64,000 nt of DNA from Ketobacter alkanivorans (GTDB taxonomy: Bacteria; Pseudomonadota; Gammaproteobacteria; Pseudomonadales; Ketobacteraceae): positions 2,385,501 through 2,449,500 of the forward strand of contig NZ_CP022684.1 of assembly GCF_002863865.1 (NCBI RefSeq), given 5' to 3'. A program made the translations under genes and the position numbers. Position 1 is the stretch's first letter; the number at the start of each line of letters is the position of its first letter. Of the stretch, positions 63,571 to 64,000 are shown piece by piece. The notes under the pieces are model-generated. The model searched no databases. It was not told where the DNA came from and was given only the letters and a program-made list of their open reading frames with translations.

Positions 63571-64000
63571 ATGACCCAACTAGTCAAGTATTGCCTGCAA
63601 GGCTTTGCGCTGGCAGCAATGATGACCTTCGGAAGCCTGAGCCAAGCTCTGGTAATTTCCGATTCATCCAGTTTCAACACAGGTACTGCTTATACAAGCA
63701 CAGCCTGGAGCACCGGCAACACGTATAATCGAAACACCAACTACGGCTACACCAGCCTGAACGGATTCGATTCCAGCCTGGGTGTACTGACGGGCGTTAC
63801 TGTTAGCTACAACACCAACGGCGTAGTACGGGGCAACATCTCTGTATACGATCCTTCAGACTGCTGGGCATTCTGCGAAGACGACGTTTATGGTGTCGGC
63901 TATGTTCGCGGCACCTTCGGCCTGGATCTGTACAGCCCCAACCTGGGCTACAACCCAAGCACCAGCCGTACGCTGTCAGTATCCTGCTCCGCCAGCGATG
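63571..64000 (+). CDS. Secreted choice-of-anchor/PEP-CTERM-type protein (partial)
   Basis: The gene runs off the right edge; 143 codons are visible. A signal peptide (about 1-26, 'FGSLSQALV') is followed by a Ser/Thr/Asn/Tyr-rich beta part ('FDSSLGVLTGVTVSYNT', 'NISVYDPSDCWAFCEDD'). The 'F(D)..LG.L.GV.V' pattern resembles choice-of-anchor E proteins, which usually end in a PEP-CTERM sorting tail; that end is outside the window. The upstream sigma-54 promoter supports this. Function is likely surface or matrix related (inference). Confidence 0.7.
   Translation, partial: MTQLVKYCLQGFALAAMMTFGSLSQALVISDSSSFNTGTAYTSTAWSTGNTYNRNTNYGYTSLNGFDSSLGVLTGVTVSYNTNGVVRGNISVYDPSDCWAFCEDDVYGVGYVRGTFGLDLYSPNLGYNPSTSRTLSVSCSASD

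Noticed and set aside
63444..63680. 78-codon minus-strand frame at the right edge
   Set aside because: Overlaps the sigma-54 promoter and the start of the secreted protein; no domain or ribosome binding site.

Overview
The window is a contiguous, gene-dense stretch of a Gammaproteobacterium chromosome. Gene order points to the Pseudomonadales/Oceanospirillales side. The run argB-slmA ... pyrE-rph-yicC ... gmk-rpoZ-spoT-ridA ... recG-oxyR, and a second run polA-(sRNA)-engB-cytochrome c5/c4-dsbA-EEP phosphatase-diguanylate cyclase, both follow the order I know from Pseudomonas, but interspersed with different genes and with no crc gene between pyrE and rph. A marine, lipid- or hydrocarbon-using relative (Ketobacter/Alcanivorax type) is my inference from the alkyl sulfatase, lipase, OleD-like and choice-of-anchor genes; it is not proven by the sequence.

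Layout. 1-5700: end of argB, slmA, a DUF4124 protein, a stand-alone receiver, a CHAD protein, pyrE, rph and yicC. 5800-13830: secreted lipase-like hydrolase, 7TM-DISM diguanylate cyclase, PPK2 with a small coupled ORF, and a very large chemoreceptor with two PAS domains. 14087-26164: housekeeping core (gmk, rpoZ, spoT, ridA, polA, an ErsA-like sRNA, engB, two c-type cytochromes, dsbA, an EEP hydrolase, a diguanylate cyclase). 26357-32947: a compact five-gene operon of a condensation-domain protein, an MMPL/RND exporter, two FabH-like ketosynthases and an OleD-like dehydrogenase, which looks like a make-and-export pathway for an unknown lipid. 32944-40039: receiver, recG-oxyR, a YeeZ-like SDR, a coiled-coil membrane protein and a lemA-TPM-TPM operon. 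40176-49650: DUF2846-like protein, alkyl sulfatase with a frameshift in its signal-peptide region, an orphan VgrG island carrying an AHH nuclease toxin and its probable immunity gene, a nitroreductase and a TonB-receptor remnant. 49793-56287: two large lipoproteins (PKD/GLUG and RCC1) with internal repeats. 56313-63215: TetR-SDR unit with palindromic operators, a two-gene subtilase/beta-barrel unit, and a DUF4212/VC_2705 sodium symporter pair. 63447-64000: a -24/-12 (sigma-54) promoter ahead of a truncated secreted protein of choice-of-anchor type.

Regulatory logic visible in the sequence: two promoters with the spacing of envelope-stress sigma factor sites (GAACYY-N16-TCNNA), one ahead of the ErsA-like sRNA and one ahead of dsbA; one sigma-54 promoter; two TetR palindromes flanking the tetR gene; several strong intrinsic terminators. 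No tRNA, rRNA, CRISPR array, insertion sequence or integrase was seen. Among the genes, c-di-GMP enzymes (two), polyphosphate-linked proteins (PPK2, CHAD) and SpoT give a nutritional-stress flavour. The most novel item is the 26.3-32.9 kb lipid operon; the sRNA, the frameshifted sulfatase and the VgrG island come next.
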